Shown: positions 43,525-53,583, numbered from the stretch's first letter. The stretch is 64,000 bases of DNA from Coriobacteriia bacterium (GCA_034370385.1 JAXMKZ010000059.1:62001-126000); one strand, 5' to 3'. Translations and numbers: made by a program. Notes: generated by a model not told the origin, from the letters alone.

Positions 43525-44498
43525 CAGTCACTCACCTGCTTCCCGCCGTAGCGGATTCGCGGATCGAGGAAGGCGTAGCTGATGTCCACGATCAGGTTCA
43601 CTAGCATGACCGCGATGAGAATCACAACCGTACCACCGAACACAACGGGGTAGTCGCGGCCCTGAATGGCCTTGAAGATCGTGTAGCCGATCCCCGGCCA
43701 GTTGAAGACCGTCTCGGTAAGAATCGCACCGCCGAGCATGGCCCCGAGATCCAGGCCGATGAACGTCACGACAGGAATCATCGCGTTCTTGATTCCGTGA
43801 CCCCACAGTACGCGTCTGCCAGTAAGGCCCTTAGCATGTGCCGTACGTATGTAGTCCTGGTTCAGCACCTCGAGCAGCTGGCTCCGCATGATGCGCGCTG
43901 CGTACGCGGTCGAGACTGCCGCCAAGGTGATAGCCGGAAGGATGAGGTGTGCGGCCGGAGGGAACTGGGCGCTCTCGGCACCCGAGATGGGCAGGTAGAA
44001 CGCCCCGTTGGTCCATTCCTTGAGCATGATGCCGAAGAATATCTGCAGAAGCAGGCCTAGCCAGAAGACGGGCATGGCAACGAGTATCGACGTCGACAAC
44101 GTGACCATGACGTCCCAGAAGGAGTACTTCTTCACCGCCGATATCATGCCGGCACCCACACCGACGATGATCTCGATGATGATCGCGGCGAATGCGAGCT
44201 TCATCGTGTACGGATATGCCTGCTGGATGATCGCTGCGACGCTCTGCCCAGACTTGATGCTGACACCCAAGTCACCGTGCAGGAGGTCGTTGAGGTAGTT
44301 CAGGTACTGCTCGTACCACGGCTTGTCGAAGCCGTGAAGCACCTGCAGCTCTCGGTAGACTGTGGGATTGATCGCGCGCTCTCCGAACCTGAGACGGATC
44401 GGATCGCCAAGCACCGTGGTCATCAGGAAGAGGATGAGCGTTACGCCCAGGAACACCGGTATGAACTGCAGCACCCTGCGTGCGATGAAGCGGAGCAT
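43524..44498 (-). CDS. Peptide ABC transporter permease (OppB/DppB-like)
   Basis: 324 residues with the OppB-type start LRFIARRVLQFIPVFLGVTLI, a long first extracytoplasmic loop and six membrane segments. The EAA loop reads YIRTAHAKGLTGRRVLWGHGIKN. It forms the channel together with the OppC-like subunit. It follows the binding-protein gene after a hairpin-containing gap. Confidence 0.95.
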   Translation of the reverse strand: MLRFIARRVLQFIPVFLGVTLILFLMTTVLGDPIRLRFGERAINPTVYRELQVLHGFDKPWYEQYLNYLNDLLHGDLGVSIKSGQSVAAIIQQAYPYTMKLAFAAIIIEIIVGVGAGMISAVKKYSFWDVMVTLSTSILVAMPVFWLGLLLQIFFGIMLKEWTNGAFYLPISGAESAQFPPAAHLILPAITLAAVSTAYAARIMRSQLLEVLNQDYIRTAHAKGLTGRRVLWGHGIKNAMIPVVTFIGLDLGAMLGGAILTETVFNWPGIGYTIFKAIQGRDYPVVFGGTVVILIAVMLVNLIVDISYAFLDPRIRYGGKQVSD

Positions 44499-44530
44499 GT
44501 GAGGCCTTCGAATCGGGAGCTCATCGCGGC

Positions 44531-44567
44531 GGGTGGCAGGGCTCCTGCGAGCGGAACCCTGCCACCC
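44531..44567 (-). terminator. Stem-loop between binding-protein and permease genes
   Basis: Eleven-base perfect arms GGGTGGCAGGG/CCCTGCCACCC. It lies 33 bases past the binding-protein stop, inside the operon. Such stems often stabilise the upstream message or end part of transcription, which gives more binding protein than permease. Confidence 0.7.
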
Positions 44568-44599
44568 CCGTCAATCACACAGACTACCTGTGTCGAGTA

Positions 44600-46309
44600 C
44601 TACTGAGTGGCAGCGTCAGCCAACCATACGGTCTGGAAGTCGGCCAGACCCATAGCGCTGTAGGTGAGTTCGTGCACGCGATCCGAGGCGACGTGGTGGT
44701 GCTTGTAGAACATCACCGGGATGCTCGGCAGGTCGGCACCGACAGTCTTGTTGATCGCCTGGTACTTCGCGATTCTCTCGGCAGCATCAACGGTCGAGCG
44801 CGCCTCTTTTATCGGCTCGTCAAAACCGGCAGGGTTCGAGTACTTGCCCAGGTTGTTTCCGGCGTCGGTCGTGAACAGCGGATAGAGAAAGTTGTCCATG
44901 ATCGGGTAGTCGGCCTGCCAACCCGCCCGACCGATCTGGAAACTCCCGCTGTCGTACTTCTTGAGGGTGTTGGTCCAGTCGGCAGTGTCGAACGAGACCT
45001 CAAGGCCGATGGCCTGCAGGTCGGCCTGCACGAGCTGCATGACCTTCTCGTGCCCGCCGTCGTTGTTGTAGGTGACGGTGATCTCGGGAGCACCCTTGCC
45101 CTCGGGATAGCCGGCGTCTGCCAGAGCCTTCTTGGCGGCCTCGACGTCGTACTTGGCGTCCGGCCACGAGCCCGACTGGTAGCCGGCGATGCCCGGCGGA
45201 ACGATGTCGTCGGCCGGGTCACGAGTGCCCTCAAGAGCCAGATCACAAATCGCCTGGCGGTTGATGGCGTACGAAACCGCCTTGCGCATGTTCAGGTCGC
45301 TCATGACCTTGTCTTTGAGGTTGACCACGAGGTAGTAGATGCCATTCTCTGCGCCGAGAAGGACCTGCTTGCCGGGATTGGCCGTGTAGCCATTCTCCGA
45401 CTCGCCGTACTTGGCAACCGCGTCCTTGATCTTGCCCTCGCCGATCTGGGTGAAGTCGAGGTTGCCGGCCTCGAACTCGGTGAAAGCCGTGTTCGGGTCC
45501 TTGAAGATCTTGAAGTCGATGCCGTCGACGTAGGGCTTGTCCCCGTAGAAGTTCTCGTTCTGAACGACCTTGAGGTACTGGTCGCGCTTCCACGGCTCGG
45601 ACATCTTGAACGGGCCGTTACCGATCGGCATGTCGCCGAACGCGACCTTCTCGCCGTTGAAGTCGACGCCCTCTTCGACGTACTTCTGGGGCACGGGGGC
45701 GAGCGCCGGATGGGCAACGACATACTCGAAGTCGCCGAACGGGTACTTGAGTGCGACCTCGAGGGTCAGGTCGTCGATCGCCTTGAGGCCGGAAATGCCT
45801 GTGTCGCTGTTGCCGTTGTCGTCTAGGCCCTCGATCGCGGCCAGGTGATAGCTGAGGACCGAAGGATCGGGCTCACCGGTCGAGGTGTTCTTGGTCTGGG
45901 TGCTGGCGATTCGGCTCCACCCGTAGACGAAGTCGTTTGCCGTGACCGGCGTGCCGTCAGAGAACATGCCGTTCGGGTTCAGCTTGAACGTCCACACTGT
46001 CGCATCTGCGTTCGACTCCCAGCTCTCCGCTGCAGCCGGTAGCACCTTGGTCGGATCGAGCGGATCGAACGCGGTCAGCGAGTCGAAGACCGACTGTCCG
46101 ACCTGCGTTCCCTCGGACTCCTGCATATTGTAGGGGTCGATGTAGGAGACGTCTCCGACGTAGTAGGAGAGCGTCCCGCCCTTCGTCGGCTCGTTGGACA
46201 CCGGCGTCTCGCCGCCCGTCTCATTAGGTGCACAACCTCCAAGTCCGATCGACGCGATCAGCCCGATGGCTAGAACAGCGCCGAGCACCTTACGTGTGTG
46301 CCTCTGCAA
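44600..46309 (-). CDS. Peptide ABC transporter substrate-binding lipoprotein (OppA/DppA-like)
   Basis: 569 residues. The signal peptide has a lipobox (IGLGGC, Cys about 26), followed by a family 5 extracellular solute-binding domain (SYIDPYNMQES, MPIGNGPFKM, MRKAVSYAINRQAI). It captures peptides outside the membrane and hands them to the permeases. I read the start as a TTG at 46309 with GGAGG upstream. First gene of the importer operon. Confidence 0.93.
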   Translation of the reverse strand: MQRHTRKVLGAVLAIGLIASIGLGGCAPNETGGETPVSNEPTKGGTLSYYVGDVSYIDPYNMQESEGTQVGQSVFDSLTAFDPLDPTKVLPAAAESWESNADATVWTFKLNPNGMFSDGTPVTANDFVYGWSRIASTQTKNTSTGEPDPSVLSYHLAAIEGLDDNGNSDTGISGLKAIDDLTLEVALKYPFGDFEYVVAHPALAPVPQKYVEEGVDFNGEKVAFGDMPIGNGPFKMSEPWKRDQYLKVVQNENFYGDKPYVDGIDFKIFKDPNTAFTEFEAGNLDFTQIGEGKIKDAVAKYGESENGYTANPGKQVLLGAENGIYYLVVNLKDKVMSDLNMRKAVSYAINRQAICDLALEGTRDPADDIVPPGIAGYQSGSWPDAKYDVEAAKKALADAGYPEGKGAPEITVTYNNDGGHEKVMQLVQADLQAIGLEVSFDTADWTNTLKKYDSGSFQIGRAGWQADYPIMDNFLYPLFTTDAGNNLGKYSNPAGFDEPIKEARSTVDAAERIAKYQAINKTVGADLPSIPVMFYKHHHVASDRVHELTYSAMGLADFQTVWLADAATQ

Positions 46310-46618
46310 CTCCTGCCTCCCTCCGGTTCGCCAAACTCCACTAGGCGATGCACGACCGCCTTGGTCGTGTGCGCATGGCCCTACCAGCTTGCGCTTTGCA
46401 TAGAGAGAGCTTCCGCGCCCGTAGGAAACGTCATGACTGTGACCTACGACGCATAGAATGATAATCCGAATGCATAGTCTGTCGTTCGGAACCCGAGCTC
46501 TCCCCCGGATGTGCTGGCCTCATAGACATTATGTGCCCACAATTCGCCTTTCGCAAAGCAGAACGCCCGCCGCTTCGCAGCGACAGGCGTTCGTAGTCAG
46601 CGTCTATCCGGAAGGTGA
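46310..46618. promoter_or_regulatory. Intergenic region: leader of the peptide importer operon and secG terminator
   Basis: No gene seen. Near the importer side is a seven-base stem CACGACC/GGTCGTG (46351-46369) in the likely leader. An A/T-richer stretch (46440-46475) probably holds the promoter, with TATCAT on the minus strand as a possible -10 but no good -35. The secG side has a hairpin (listed separately). Confidence 0.45.
46561..46592 (-). terminator. Probable terminator of secG
   Basis: Seven-base arms GAACGCC/GGCGTTC with an inner GC-rich stem, 26 bases past the secG stop and followed by TGCTTTGC on the minus strand. Confidence 0.6.
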
Positions 46619-46861
46619 CTAGCCGTTGGGGTAGATCACCATGAACACGATGAGGCTGATCATGAAGGCGGCCGCGAACACGATCGTGATGCGGTCGAGG
46701 TTCTTCTCAATGATGCTCGTACCTGAAGCCGTCGGGCTCATGACTCCGCCGAGCATCTCCGACAGGCCGGTACCCTTGCCGGAGTGGAGAAGGACAAAAG
46801 CGATCAGTCCGATGGCCGAAACGAACCAGATGATCAACACGATGATCAGCAGCGGATTCAC
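46619..46861 (-). CDS. secG: Preprotein translocase subunit SecG
   Basis: 80 residues with two membrane segments (PLLIIVLIIWFVSAIGLIAF and a second near the C-terminus). The connecting SecG motif is LLHSGKGTGLSEMLGG. SecG is an accessory subunit of the SecYEG export channel. I chose the GTG at 46861; a GTG at 46906 would add 15 unconserved residues across a hairpin. Found after the glycolytic operon, as in many Gram-positive genomes. Confidence 0.92.
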   Translation of the reverse strand: MNPLLIIVLIIWFVSAIGLIAFVLLHSGKGTGLSEMLGGVMSPTASGTSIIEKNLDRITIVFAAAFMISLIVFMVIYPNG

Positions 46862-46879
46862 GAGAGACTCACTTTCTTG

Positions 46880-46901
46880 AGGGCGTGTACACGTACGCCC
46901 T
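46880..46901 (-). terminator. Hairpin between gpmI and secG
   Basis: Seven-base arms AGGGCGT/ACGCCCT with a palindromic GTGTACAC core, 17 bases past the gpmI stop. On the minus strand CAAGAAAG follows, so termination may be partial and secG may be read through. Confidence 0.55.
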
Positions 46902-46918
46902 AGCACGGGCGCGGTGAA

Positions 46919-48439
46919 TCAGTATAGCAGCAGACTGCGTCCCGTCCACTCATCGGGTGCCGGAAGATCTATCAGGGCCAGCAGCGTTGGTGCAACGTCG
47001 GCCAGCTTGCCGCCCTCGTCCAGCCCGCGAACGCTCTCGCAGACCGCGATGAGCGGCACACCGGTGGTCGTGTGGGCCGTGAAGGGTGTGTCACCATCGG
47101 CGTCCACCATGGTCTCTGCGTTGCCGTGGTCGGCGGTCACGAGGGCAACGCCACCCGCTGCCGTGATGGCGTCCAGCGCTCTGCCAAGGCACGTATCGAC
47201 AGCCTCGACCGCGGCCACGGTGGCCTCGAAGATGCCGGTGTGGCCGACCATGTCGCCGTTGGCGAAGTTGACGATGTACACGTCAGCTATGCCTGCAGCG
47301 ATCGCTTCGACCAGCCGCGTGGTCACCTCGGGCGCGCTCATCTCCGGCTGAAGGTCGTAGGTCGGCACTCGAGGGCTCGGCACCAGGATGCGCACCTCCC
47401 CTGTCTTGGGCGGCTCCGCACCCCCGTTCAGAAAGAACGTCACATGTGCGTACTTCTCCGTTTCGGCGATGTGCAACTGGCGCAGTCCGGCGTCCGCGAG
47501 CACGTCTGCCAGCACGTTGTCGGGCAACGACTTCGCAAACGCCACCGCGGCGGGAATCGTCGGATCGTACTCGGTGAGACACACGAAGTGCACGTTGGGC
47601 CGCACCGGCCTGACGAAGCCTTCGAAGCTCGCGTCAACGAATGCCCGCGTCAGCTCGCGTGCGCGATCCGGACGGAAGTTGAAGAAGATCACGGCATCGT
47701 CACCCTGCACACCGGCAGGTCCAACGATCGCCGGAACCATGAACTCGTCGCTCACTCCGGCCTCGTAGGACGCAGCGATCGCCGCGCGTGCGTCGTCGCC
47801 GGGAACGCCGTCACCCAGGACTATCGCCTTCCACGCCTTCTCGACGCGATCCCAGCGGTTATCGCGATCCATGGCGTAGTAGCGCCCCATCACGGTGGCG
47901 ATGGCACCGCCACCGATGGCGGTCAACCGCTGCTCGAGCTTGCTCACGAAGTCGAGGCCGCTTCGAGGAGGGGTGTCTCTGCCGTCCAAGAAGCAGTGGA
48001 TACGCACGTCTGCTGCGCCGCGCTCCACGGCTAGCTGAACCAGCGCGTACAGATGGTTCTCGTGACTGTGAACACCCCCGTCTGACACCAGCCCCATCAG
48101 GTGGACCGCCCGACCACCTGAGACAGCGGTGTCGATGGCCTCCAGGAGCACGGGGTTGCCAAACAGCGAGCGGTCCTCGATGGCCAGATCGATGCGTGTG
48201 AGCTCCTGGTAGACCACCCGGCCTGCCCCGATGTTGAGGTGGCCGACCTCCGAGTTGCCCATCTGGCCCTCAGGCAAACCGACAGCCAGTCCGCTCGCGG
48301 CCAGGGTCGTCACGGGACACGTTGCCCTCAAGCGGTCCAGGGTCGGCGTCTGGGCCGCCTCGACCGCGTTGTATCTCCCCGGCGTGCCGAACGCCAGCCC
48401 GTCCATGATGACGAGCAGTGCCGGCAGATTCTTGGTCAT
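46919..48439 (-). CDS. gpmI: 2,3-bisphosphoglycerate-independent phosphoglycerate mutase
   Basis: 506 residues, typical length. The alkaline-phosphatase-fold core has IMDGLAFG and catalytic Ser63 in GQMGNSEVGHLNIGAGR. The Mn-binding GDMVGHTG and TADHGNAE occur near the C-terminus. It interconverts 3- and 2-phosphoglycerate. It starts two bases after the tpiA stop. Confidence 0.96.
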   Translation of the reverse strand: MTKNLPALLVIMDGLAFGTPGRYNAVEAAQTPTLDRLRATCPVTTLAASGLAVGLPEGQMGNSEVGHLNIGAGRVVYQELTRIDLAIEDRSLFGNPVLLEAIDTAVSGGRAVHLMGLVSDGGVHSHENHLYALVQLAVERGAADVRIHCFLDGRDTPPRSGLDFVSKLEQRLTAIGGGAIATVMGRYYAMDRDNRWDRVEKAWKAIVLGDGVPGDDARAAIAASYEAGVSDEFMVPAIVGPAGVQGDDAVIFFNFRPDRARELTRAFVDASFEGFVRPVRPNVHFVCLTEYDPTIPAAVAFAKSLPDNVLADVLADAGLRQLHIAETEKYAHVTFFLNGGAEPPKTGEVRILVPSPRVPTYDLQPEMSAPEVTTRLVEAIAAGIADVYIVNFANGDMVGHTGIFEATVAAVEAVDTCLGRALDAITAAGGVALVTADHGNAETMVDADGDTPFTAHTTTGVPLIAVCESVRGLDEGGKLADVAPTLLALIDLPAPDEWTGRSLLLY

Positions 48440-48441
48440 TG

Positions 48442-49221
48442 TCAGCCCGCGAACGATGAAGCCGTGCGGACCATATCCGCGAAAGATCCGGCGTCCAGTG
48501 CCGCCCCGCCGATGAGCGCGCCATCGATGTCGGGCTCCGGCATGAACAACCCGATGTTCTCAGGCTTCGCCGAACCCCCGTACAGGATTCGAGTGCGAAT
48601 GGCTGCAGGTTGACCGAAGATGGCTCCCACCGTCGCGCGGATCGTGCGACACACGTCGTTGGCGGCCTCCGGCGTCGGCGTTCTGCCGGTACCGATGGCC
48701 CAGATCGGCTCGTAGGCAATCACGATGTCGCCGGCCTTCTCGGCGTCGATGCCCTCCAGCCCGGCGCGAACTTGCTCGCGTACGTAGCGCTCGGTGTCTC
48801 CTGCGTCGCGCGTTTCCAGCGACTCTCCCACGCACACGATAGGCGTGATGCCGGCCGCGAGCAGCGCGTGAACCTTCTTGTTCACGGTCTCGTTCGTTTC
48901 TCCGAACATCTCACGGCGCTCTGAGTGGCCGACGATGCAGTAGCCACACCGCAGCTCAGCCAGCATGCGCGGCGAGACTTCACCCGTGAAGGCGCCTTCA
49001 GACTCCCAGTGAACGTTCTGGGCCGCCAGTCCGATGTCCAGACGGTCCAACTCGATCACGGTCGAGACGCTCTTCAGCGCCGTGAAGGGCGGGCAGACCA
49101 CCACCTCTACCGTCGACCAGTAGGGCTGTACTCCCTCGTCGAGGTGCTGAAGCAGAATCGCTCCCTCGCCTGACGTCTTGTACATCTTCCAGTTCCCAGC
49201 GATCATCGGCCTACGTGCCAC
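48442..49221 (-). CDS. tpiA: Triosephosphate isomerase
   Basis: 259 residues with the N-terminal IAGNWKMYK, His in IVGHSERRE, catalytic Glu in YEPIWAIGTG, and LYGGSAKPENI. It interconverts dihydroxyacetone phosphate and glyceraldehyde 3-phosphate. The start is a GTG at 49221 with AAAGGGGAG upstream; the longer open frame is not conserved. Part of the gap-pgk-tpiA-gpmI series. Confidence 0.96.
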   Translation of the reverse strand: MARRPMIAGNWKMYKTSGEGAILLQHLDEGVQPYWSTVEVVVCPPFTALKSVSTVIELDRLDIGLAAQNVHWESEGAFTGEVSPRMLAELRCGYCIVGHSERREMFGETNETVNKKVHALLAAGITPIVCVGESLETRDAGDTERYVREQVRAGLEGIDAEKAGDIVIAYEPIWAIGTGRTPTPEAANDVCRTIRATVGAIFGQPAAIRTRILYGGSAKPENIGLFMPEPDIDGALIGGAALDAGSFADMVRTASSFAG

Positions 49222-49258
49222 GTCGCTCCCCTTTCCGCCTCTACGAGTCGTGCTCGGA

Positions 49259-50446
49259 TCACGCGTCAAGCAGTGCCTCAAGCCCTGGCAACGAAGCACC
49301 CTCAAGCAGCTTCATGCTCGCACCGCCGCCCGTGGATACGAACGTCACCCGGTCCTCGAGCCCGAACTTCTTCAAAGCGGCCACCGAATCGCCGCCGCCG
49401 ATGATGGAGGCGGCGCGGTTGTTGCGCCCGACGGCGATCGCGACCTCCCTTGTGCCGGTCTCGAACGGCGTCAACTCAAACACGCCCATCGGTCCGTTCC
49501 AGAAGATGGTCTTGGCTGCGGCCACCTCGCCCTTGAACAGCTCTACCGAGCTGGGCCCGATGTCGAGGCCCTTCATACCGACAGGAATCTCTTCGCGACC
49601 GACGATGCGTGTCTCCGCGTCCTCAGCGATCTCGGCCGCGACGACGAAGTCGGTCGGCAAAACGAGATCCACGCGCTTCTCCGCGGCTTTGGCAAGCATC
49701 TCCTTGGCCGGCTCGATCCAGTCCGTCTCGACGATCGAGTCGCCGACTTCGAGCCCCTTGGCCGCAAGGAAGGTGAACGCCATGCCTCCACCGATGAGAA
49801 GCGCGTCGACGCAGTCGATGAGCCGCTCGATCACACCGAACTTGTCCGAGACCTTGCTGCCACCCAGGATCGCGACGAAGGGTCGCTGGGGCTCGGCAAG
49901 CATGTCGGTCAGTGTCTCGATCTCACGGGCGAGAAGCAGGCCGGCGTACGCCGGCAGATGCGCAGCCACCCCTGCGGTCGATGCGTGTGCGCGATGCGCT
50001 GCGCCGAACGCATCGTTCACGTAGAGATCTGCGAGGGACGCGAGCTGGCCCGCGAAGTCGGGGTCGTTGCTCTTCTCTCCGGAGTAGAAGCGCACGTTCT
50101 CGAGCATGAGGATCTCACCGTCGATCATGCGGCCGACAGCGTCCTGCGCCTCCGGCCCCACTGCATCCGGCGAGAAGGCGACGTTGCGCCCGATCAACCT
50201 CTGGAGCACCCGGCGAACCGGCTTGAGCGAATACTGCGGGTCCGGAGCGCCGCTCGGTCGACCAAGATGGCTCATCAGCACCACGCGCGCGCCGTGGTCT
50301 ATCAGGTAGCGAATGGTCGGGAGCGCCGCACGCACGCGGGTGTCGTCGGTGACCGCCCCCTCTGAGAGCGGCACGTTGAAGTCCACGCGTACGAGGACGC
50401 GCTTGCCCCTGACGTCGACATCCTTGATGGTCTTCTTCGAGAACAT
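49259..50446 (-). CDS. pgk: Phosphoglycerate kinase
   Basis: 395 residues. The N-terminal substrate domain has RVDFNVPL and LMSHLGRPSG. The C-terminal nucleotide domain has ILGGSKVSDK, WNGPMGVFE and GGGDSVAALKK. It makes ATP from 1,3-bisphosphoglycerate. GGAGG precedes the ATG at 50446. Confidence 0.97.
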   Translation of the reverse strand: MFSKKTIKDVDVRGKRVLVRVDFNVPLSEGAVTDDTRVRAALPTIRYLIDHGARVVLMSHLGRPSGAPDPQYSLKPVRRVLQRLIGRNVAFSPDAVGPEAQDAVGRMIDGEILMLENVRFYSGEKSNDPDFAGQLASLADLYVNDAFGAAHRAHASTAGVAAHLPAYAGLLLAREIETLTDMLAEPQRPFVAILGGSKVSDKFGVIERLIDCVDALLIGGGMAFTFLAAKGLEVGDSIVETDWIEPAKEMLAKAAEKRVDLVLPTDFVVAAEIAEDAETRIVGREEIPVGMKGLDIGPSSVELFKGEVAAAKTIFWNGPMGVFELTPFETGTREVAIAVGRNNRAASIIGGGDSVAALKKFGLEDRVTFVSTGGGASMKLLEGASLPGLEALLDA

Positions 50447-50474
50447 ACGACCTCCGAACGAGTCAGCCAGTCGA

Positions 50475-50500
50475 ATCGGGGCCCCGGTGGGGGCCCCGAT
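50475..50500 (-). terminator. Hairpin between gap and pgk
   Basis: Eleven-base perfect stem ATCGGGGCCCC/GGGGCCCCGAT with a four-base loop, 23 bases past the gap stop. It probably ends part of the gap transcripts, which lets gap be expressed above the rest. Confidence 0.85.
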
Positions 50501-50522
50501 GCTCAGCGCGTCAACTGATCGT

Positions 50523-51560
50523 CTAGCCCATCATCAGCTTCGCGAGGTCCTTCACGCGATTGCTGTAACCCCACTCGTTGTCATACCACGACAGGCACTT
50601 CACGAACGTGCCTTCGCCTCCCATGACCATCGTCTGGCCCGAGTCGAAGACCGATGAAGCAGGGTTGCCCACCACATCGATCGAGACGATCGGGTCCTCG
50701 CAGTACTCGAGATAGCCCTTCATCGGCCCCTCGGCTGCAGCCTTCATGGCCGCGTTGATGGACTCCTTGGTCGCAGGACGCTCAAGCTGGCACACGAGGT
50801 CGACGACCGAGCCATCCGGCGTGGGGACCCGCACCGACATGCCGTCGAGCTTGCCCTTCATGTCAGGAAGCACGAGACCGATGGCCTTGGCGGCACCGGT
50901 CGACGTCGGGATCATGGACATGGCGGCGGCACGCGCGCGGCGCAGATCCTTGTGGGGCAGATCGAGGATGTTCTGGTCGTTCGTGTAGCTGTGGATGGTG
51001 TTCATGAAGCCGGCCTTCAAGCCGAATGTGTCGCGCAGCACTTTGGCGAACGGCGCAAGGCAGTTGGTGGTGCACGACGCGTTGGAGACGATGAAATGCT
51101 TCCCCGGATCGTACTCGTCGTCGTTCACGCCCATGACGATCGTGATGTCCTCGTTGCTGGCGGGTGCCGAGATGATAATCCGCTTCGCACCCGCGTCGAT
51201 GTGCGCCTTGGCCTTGGTGGCGTCAGTGAAGAAGCCGGTCGATTCTACGACGAGGTCTACACCCAGATCACCCCAGGGAAGGTTGGCCGGGTCACGGTCG
51301 GCGAGGACTCTGACCGACCGCTTGAGTCCCAGCAACTCGCCGATCGCGTTCTTCGAGTGAACGACGAAGCCGTCATCGACGACTTCGACGTCGTGGTCGA
51401 AACGGCCGTGGACCGAGTCGTACTTGAGCAGATGTGCGAGGGTCTTGGCATCGGTGAGGTCGTTGACCGCTACAACCTCGACTGCCGGATCGTTCTCCAT
51501 GGCACGAAACACCAGACGCCCGATGCGCCCGAACCCGTTGATACCGACTTTGATCGTCAC
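50523..51560 (-). CDS. gap: Glyceraldehyde-3-phosphate dehydrogenase (type I)
   Basis: 345 residues. The NAD domain begins [12 protein letters not shown]. The catalytic Cys is in [12 protein letters not shown], and the active-site His and phosphate-binding residues follow (TIHSYTNDQ). It oxidises glyceraldehyde 3-phosphate to 1,3-bisphosphoglycerate. The start is a GTG at 51560 behind AGGAGGAA. First gene of the glycolytic series, downstream of whiA. Confidence 0.97.
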   Translation of the reverse strand: MTIKVGINGFGRIGRLVFRAMENDPAVEVVAVNDLTDAKTLAHLLKYDSVHGRFDHDVEVVDDGFVVHSKNAIGELLGLKRSVRVLADRDPANLPWGDLGVDLVVESTGFFTDATKAKAHIDAGAKRIIISAPASNEDITIVMGVNDDEYDPGKHFIVSNASCTTNCLAPFAKVLRDTFGLKAGFMNTIHSYTNDQNILDLPHKDLRRARAAAMSMIPTSTGAAKAIGLVLPDMKGKLDGMSVRVPTPDGSVVDLVCQLERPATKESINAAMKAAAEGPMKGYLEYCEDPIVSIDVVGNPASSVFDSGQTMVMGGEGTFVKCLSWYDNEWGYSNRVKDLAKLMMG

Positions 51561-51672
51561 GTGTGATTCCTCCTAGTGATCCCCGCGACCGCACCGTTGC
51601 GGCCGCCCTGAATGCATACCCATTCACTTCACGCGGAGCACCCGTGGCCCCAGCGGCGTACCCCTCGAAACC

Positions 51673-52620
51673 TCAGTCGCCGCTTTCGTGACCCGCTTGG
51701 AGCTCTTCGGCAAGCTCCTCGATGCGACGCACCCTATGATATACCGCCGATTTCGACAGCGGCGGCTCCGCCAGCTCGCCGAGCTCTCGCAAGGACACCT
51801 CGGGGTGTGCGAGGCGCAGCTCGGCCAGCTCAGCCAAGGCCGGCGGCAAGCTCGTCAGACCACGCGTCGCAGCCAGAACGCGAATTGCCTCGATCTGACC
51901 AAGTGCCGCCTCCGTGGTCTTCGCCTGATTGGCGATCTCGGCGTTGACGAGTCGGTTCACGTCGTTGCGCATGGACTTGACGATGCGCACATCCTCGGTG
52001 CGCAGAAGCGCACGGTGCGCACCGACAAGCGCCAGGAACGTCACGATGGGCTCCGCGCCCTTCAGATACACGGCGAACAGACCCCGGCGTTTCGCCACAC
52101 GGGCTTCGATGTCGAAGCGTGCCATCAGCGTGACGAGGTCCTCCGCGAAGGCCTCGGATTCGGCGGTGAGTTCGAAATGGAAGTCGCCGTGGGGGTCGGC
52201 CACGAACCCGCCGCCCAGAAACGCTCCCCTGAGGTAGGCGATCGCGCAGCAGTCACGCTTGACGAGCGCAGGATCCACGCCCTGGGACAACCCGTGCTCG
52301 CCCAAGATTCCCAAGTCGGCCAGAGCCGCCGTCAGCTTGGGCTGCGTGGGAACCGTGATCAGATAGTTGTTGGTCTTGTGCAGGACGCTACGGCGAACGG
52401 TGAGCTCGGTCTTCAGGCCGTAGACCCCATGCAGCAACTTGATGGCGTTGCGCGCGACCGGCGCGGTTTCGGTCGCGACTTCGAGCCGATAGCGCTCAGA
52501 GCCGGAGAAATGCAGCGTACCCTCGACACGGACCAGCGCCGCCAGCTGCGCCTTGCTGCAGCACGAGCGACGCGGCTCGACGCGAGAGAGTTCGTCTTTC
52601 ACCTCTGCGGTGAACGACAC
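51673..52620 (-). CDS. whiA: DNA-binding protein WhiA
   Basis: 315 residues. The N-terminal LAGLIDADG-like fold (SFTAEVKDELSRVEP, CCAIAYLRGAFLGGGFV) is followed by a C-terminal helix-turn-helix with SLRELGELAEPPLSKSAVYHRVRRIEELA. WhiA is needed for sporulation septation in Streptomyces and for cell division in other Gram-positives. The GTG at 52620 abuts the yvcK stop (TAAGTG). Conserved rapZ-yvcK-whiA order. Confidence 0.96.
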   Translation of the reverse strand: MSFTAEVKDELSRVEPRRSCCSKAQLAALVRVEGTLHFSGSERYRLEVATETAPVARNAIKLLHGVYGLKTELTVRRSVLHKTNNYLITVPTQPKLTAALADLGILGEHGLSQGVDPALVKRDCCAIAYLRGAFLGGGFVADPHGDFHFELTAESEAFAEDLVTLMARFDIEARVAKRRGLFAVYLKGAEPIVTFLALVGAHRALLRTEDVRIVKSMRNDVNRLVNAEIANQAKTTEAALGQIEAIRVLAATRGLTSLPPALAELAELRLAHPEVSLRELGELAEPPLSKSAVYHRVRRIEELAEELQAGHESGD

Positions 52621-53583
52621 TTACGCAAGCACCTCCTCAAGAACGCGCGCGAGTGCGTCGCGCGCGTGCCGTGCCGGATCGCCCGGGTCGGCCAGGTCCG
52701 CCATGACTGCGCGCACCCCCAATGCCTCGATGCGCTCGACTTGACGCGAGCCTGCGACGACAGGCTCGACATCGTAGTCATAATCGCACACCACATCGGG
52801 GGCGCATGCACCCGCATGGACGATGACGGTATCGATCGCGCCCGCAAGCCCGTGCGCCATCAGCGCCTCGACGTGATCGGCTGCGTCAAGCCCGCTCGTC
52901 TCGCCGCGAAGGTTCGCAACGTTGCAGATGTATGCCCGGTGCGCGTGCGAACTACGAAGGGCATCCGCGATGCCGGCAACCAGCAGGTTCGGAATCACCG
53001 AGGTGTAGAGCGACCCGGGACCCACCACCACTACGTCCGCATCTTCTATCGCCTCGAGTGCCGGCGGATACGCGGGCGGGGAGGCGGGCTCGAGAAACAC
53101 CCGATCGACAGCCGTCGGGTTCGCGGCGAGCAGCGCCTGGCCGGAGATCTCGACCCCCGCGCGATCGATGCCGTGGAGTTCCACGTTCAGGAGCGTGGAC
53201 GGCAAGACCGTCCCCCGTGCGTGCAGATACCCGCTGGCCACCACCACGGCCTCAGCGAAGTCACCGGTTATGTCGGTCAGGGCTGCGAGGATCAGGTTGC
53301 CCAGGGAGTGTCCGGCGAGTCCCTCACCCTCGGGGAAGCGATACTGGAACACGCGCGCCATCGCGGAGTCCTCGTCGCTTGCCAGAGCAGCGAGACAGTT
53401 GCGCACGTCGCCCGGGGGAAGGATGCCCAGCTGACGGCGCAAGACACCCGACGAACCTCCGTCATCGGCCATGGTGACGATGGCGCTTGTCGCGAAGTCC
53501 AGATCGACCAGGCTGCGCAGGACCTGCGGCAGACCGGTGCCCCCACCGATAGCGACCGCCGCGCGGCCGGTGCCGACGCTCAC
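52621..53583 (-). CDS. yvcK: YvcK/CofD-like protein (gluconeogenesis factor)
   Basis: 320 residues with IGGGTGLPQVLRSL at the N-terminus, VTMADDGGSSGVLR and ILPPGDVRNCLAAL, characteristic of YvcK. In Bacillus it binds UDP-GlcNAc and affects cell shape and gluconeogenic growth. The GTG at 53583 overlaps the rapZ stop by four bases, giving coupled translation. Confidence 0.95.
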   Translation of the reverse strand: MSVGTGRAAVAIGGGTGLPQVLRSLVDLDFATSAIVTMADDGGSSGVLRRQLGILPPGDVRNCLAALASDEDSAMARVFQYRFPEGEGLAGHSLGNLILAALTDITGDFAEAVVVASGYLHARGTVLPSTLLNVELHGIDRAGVEISGQALLAANPTAVDRVFLEPASPPAYPPALEAIEDADVVVVGPGSLYTSVIPNLLVAGIADALRSSHAHRAYICNVANLRGETSGLDAADHVEALMAHGLAGAIDTVIVHAGACAPDVVCDYDYDVEPVVAGSRQVERIEALGVRAVMADLADPGDPARHARDALARVLEEVLA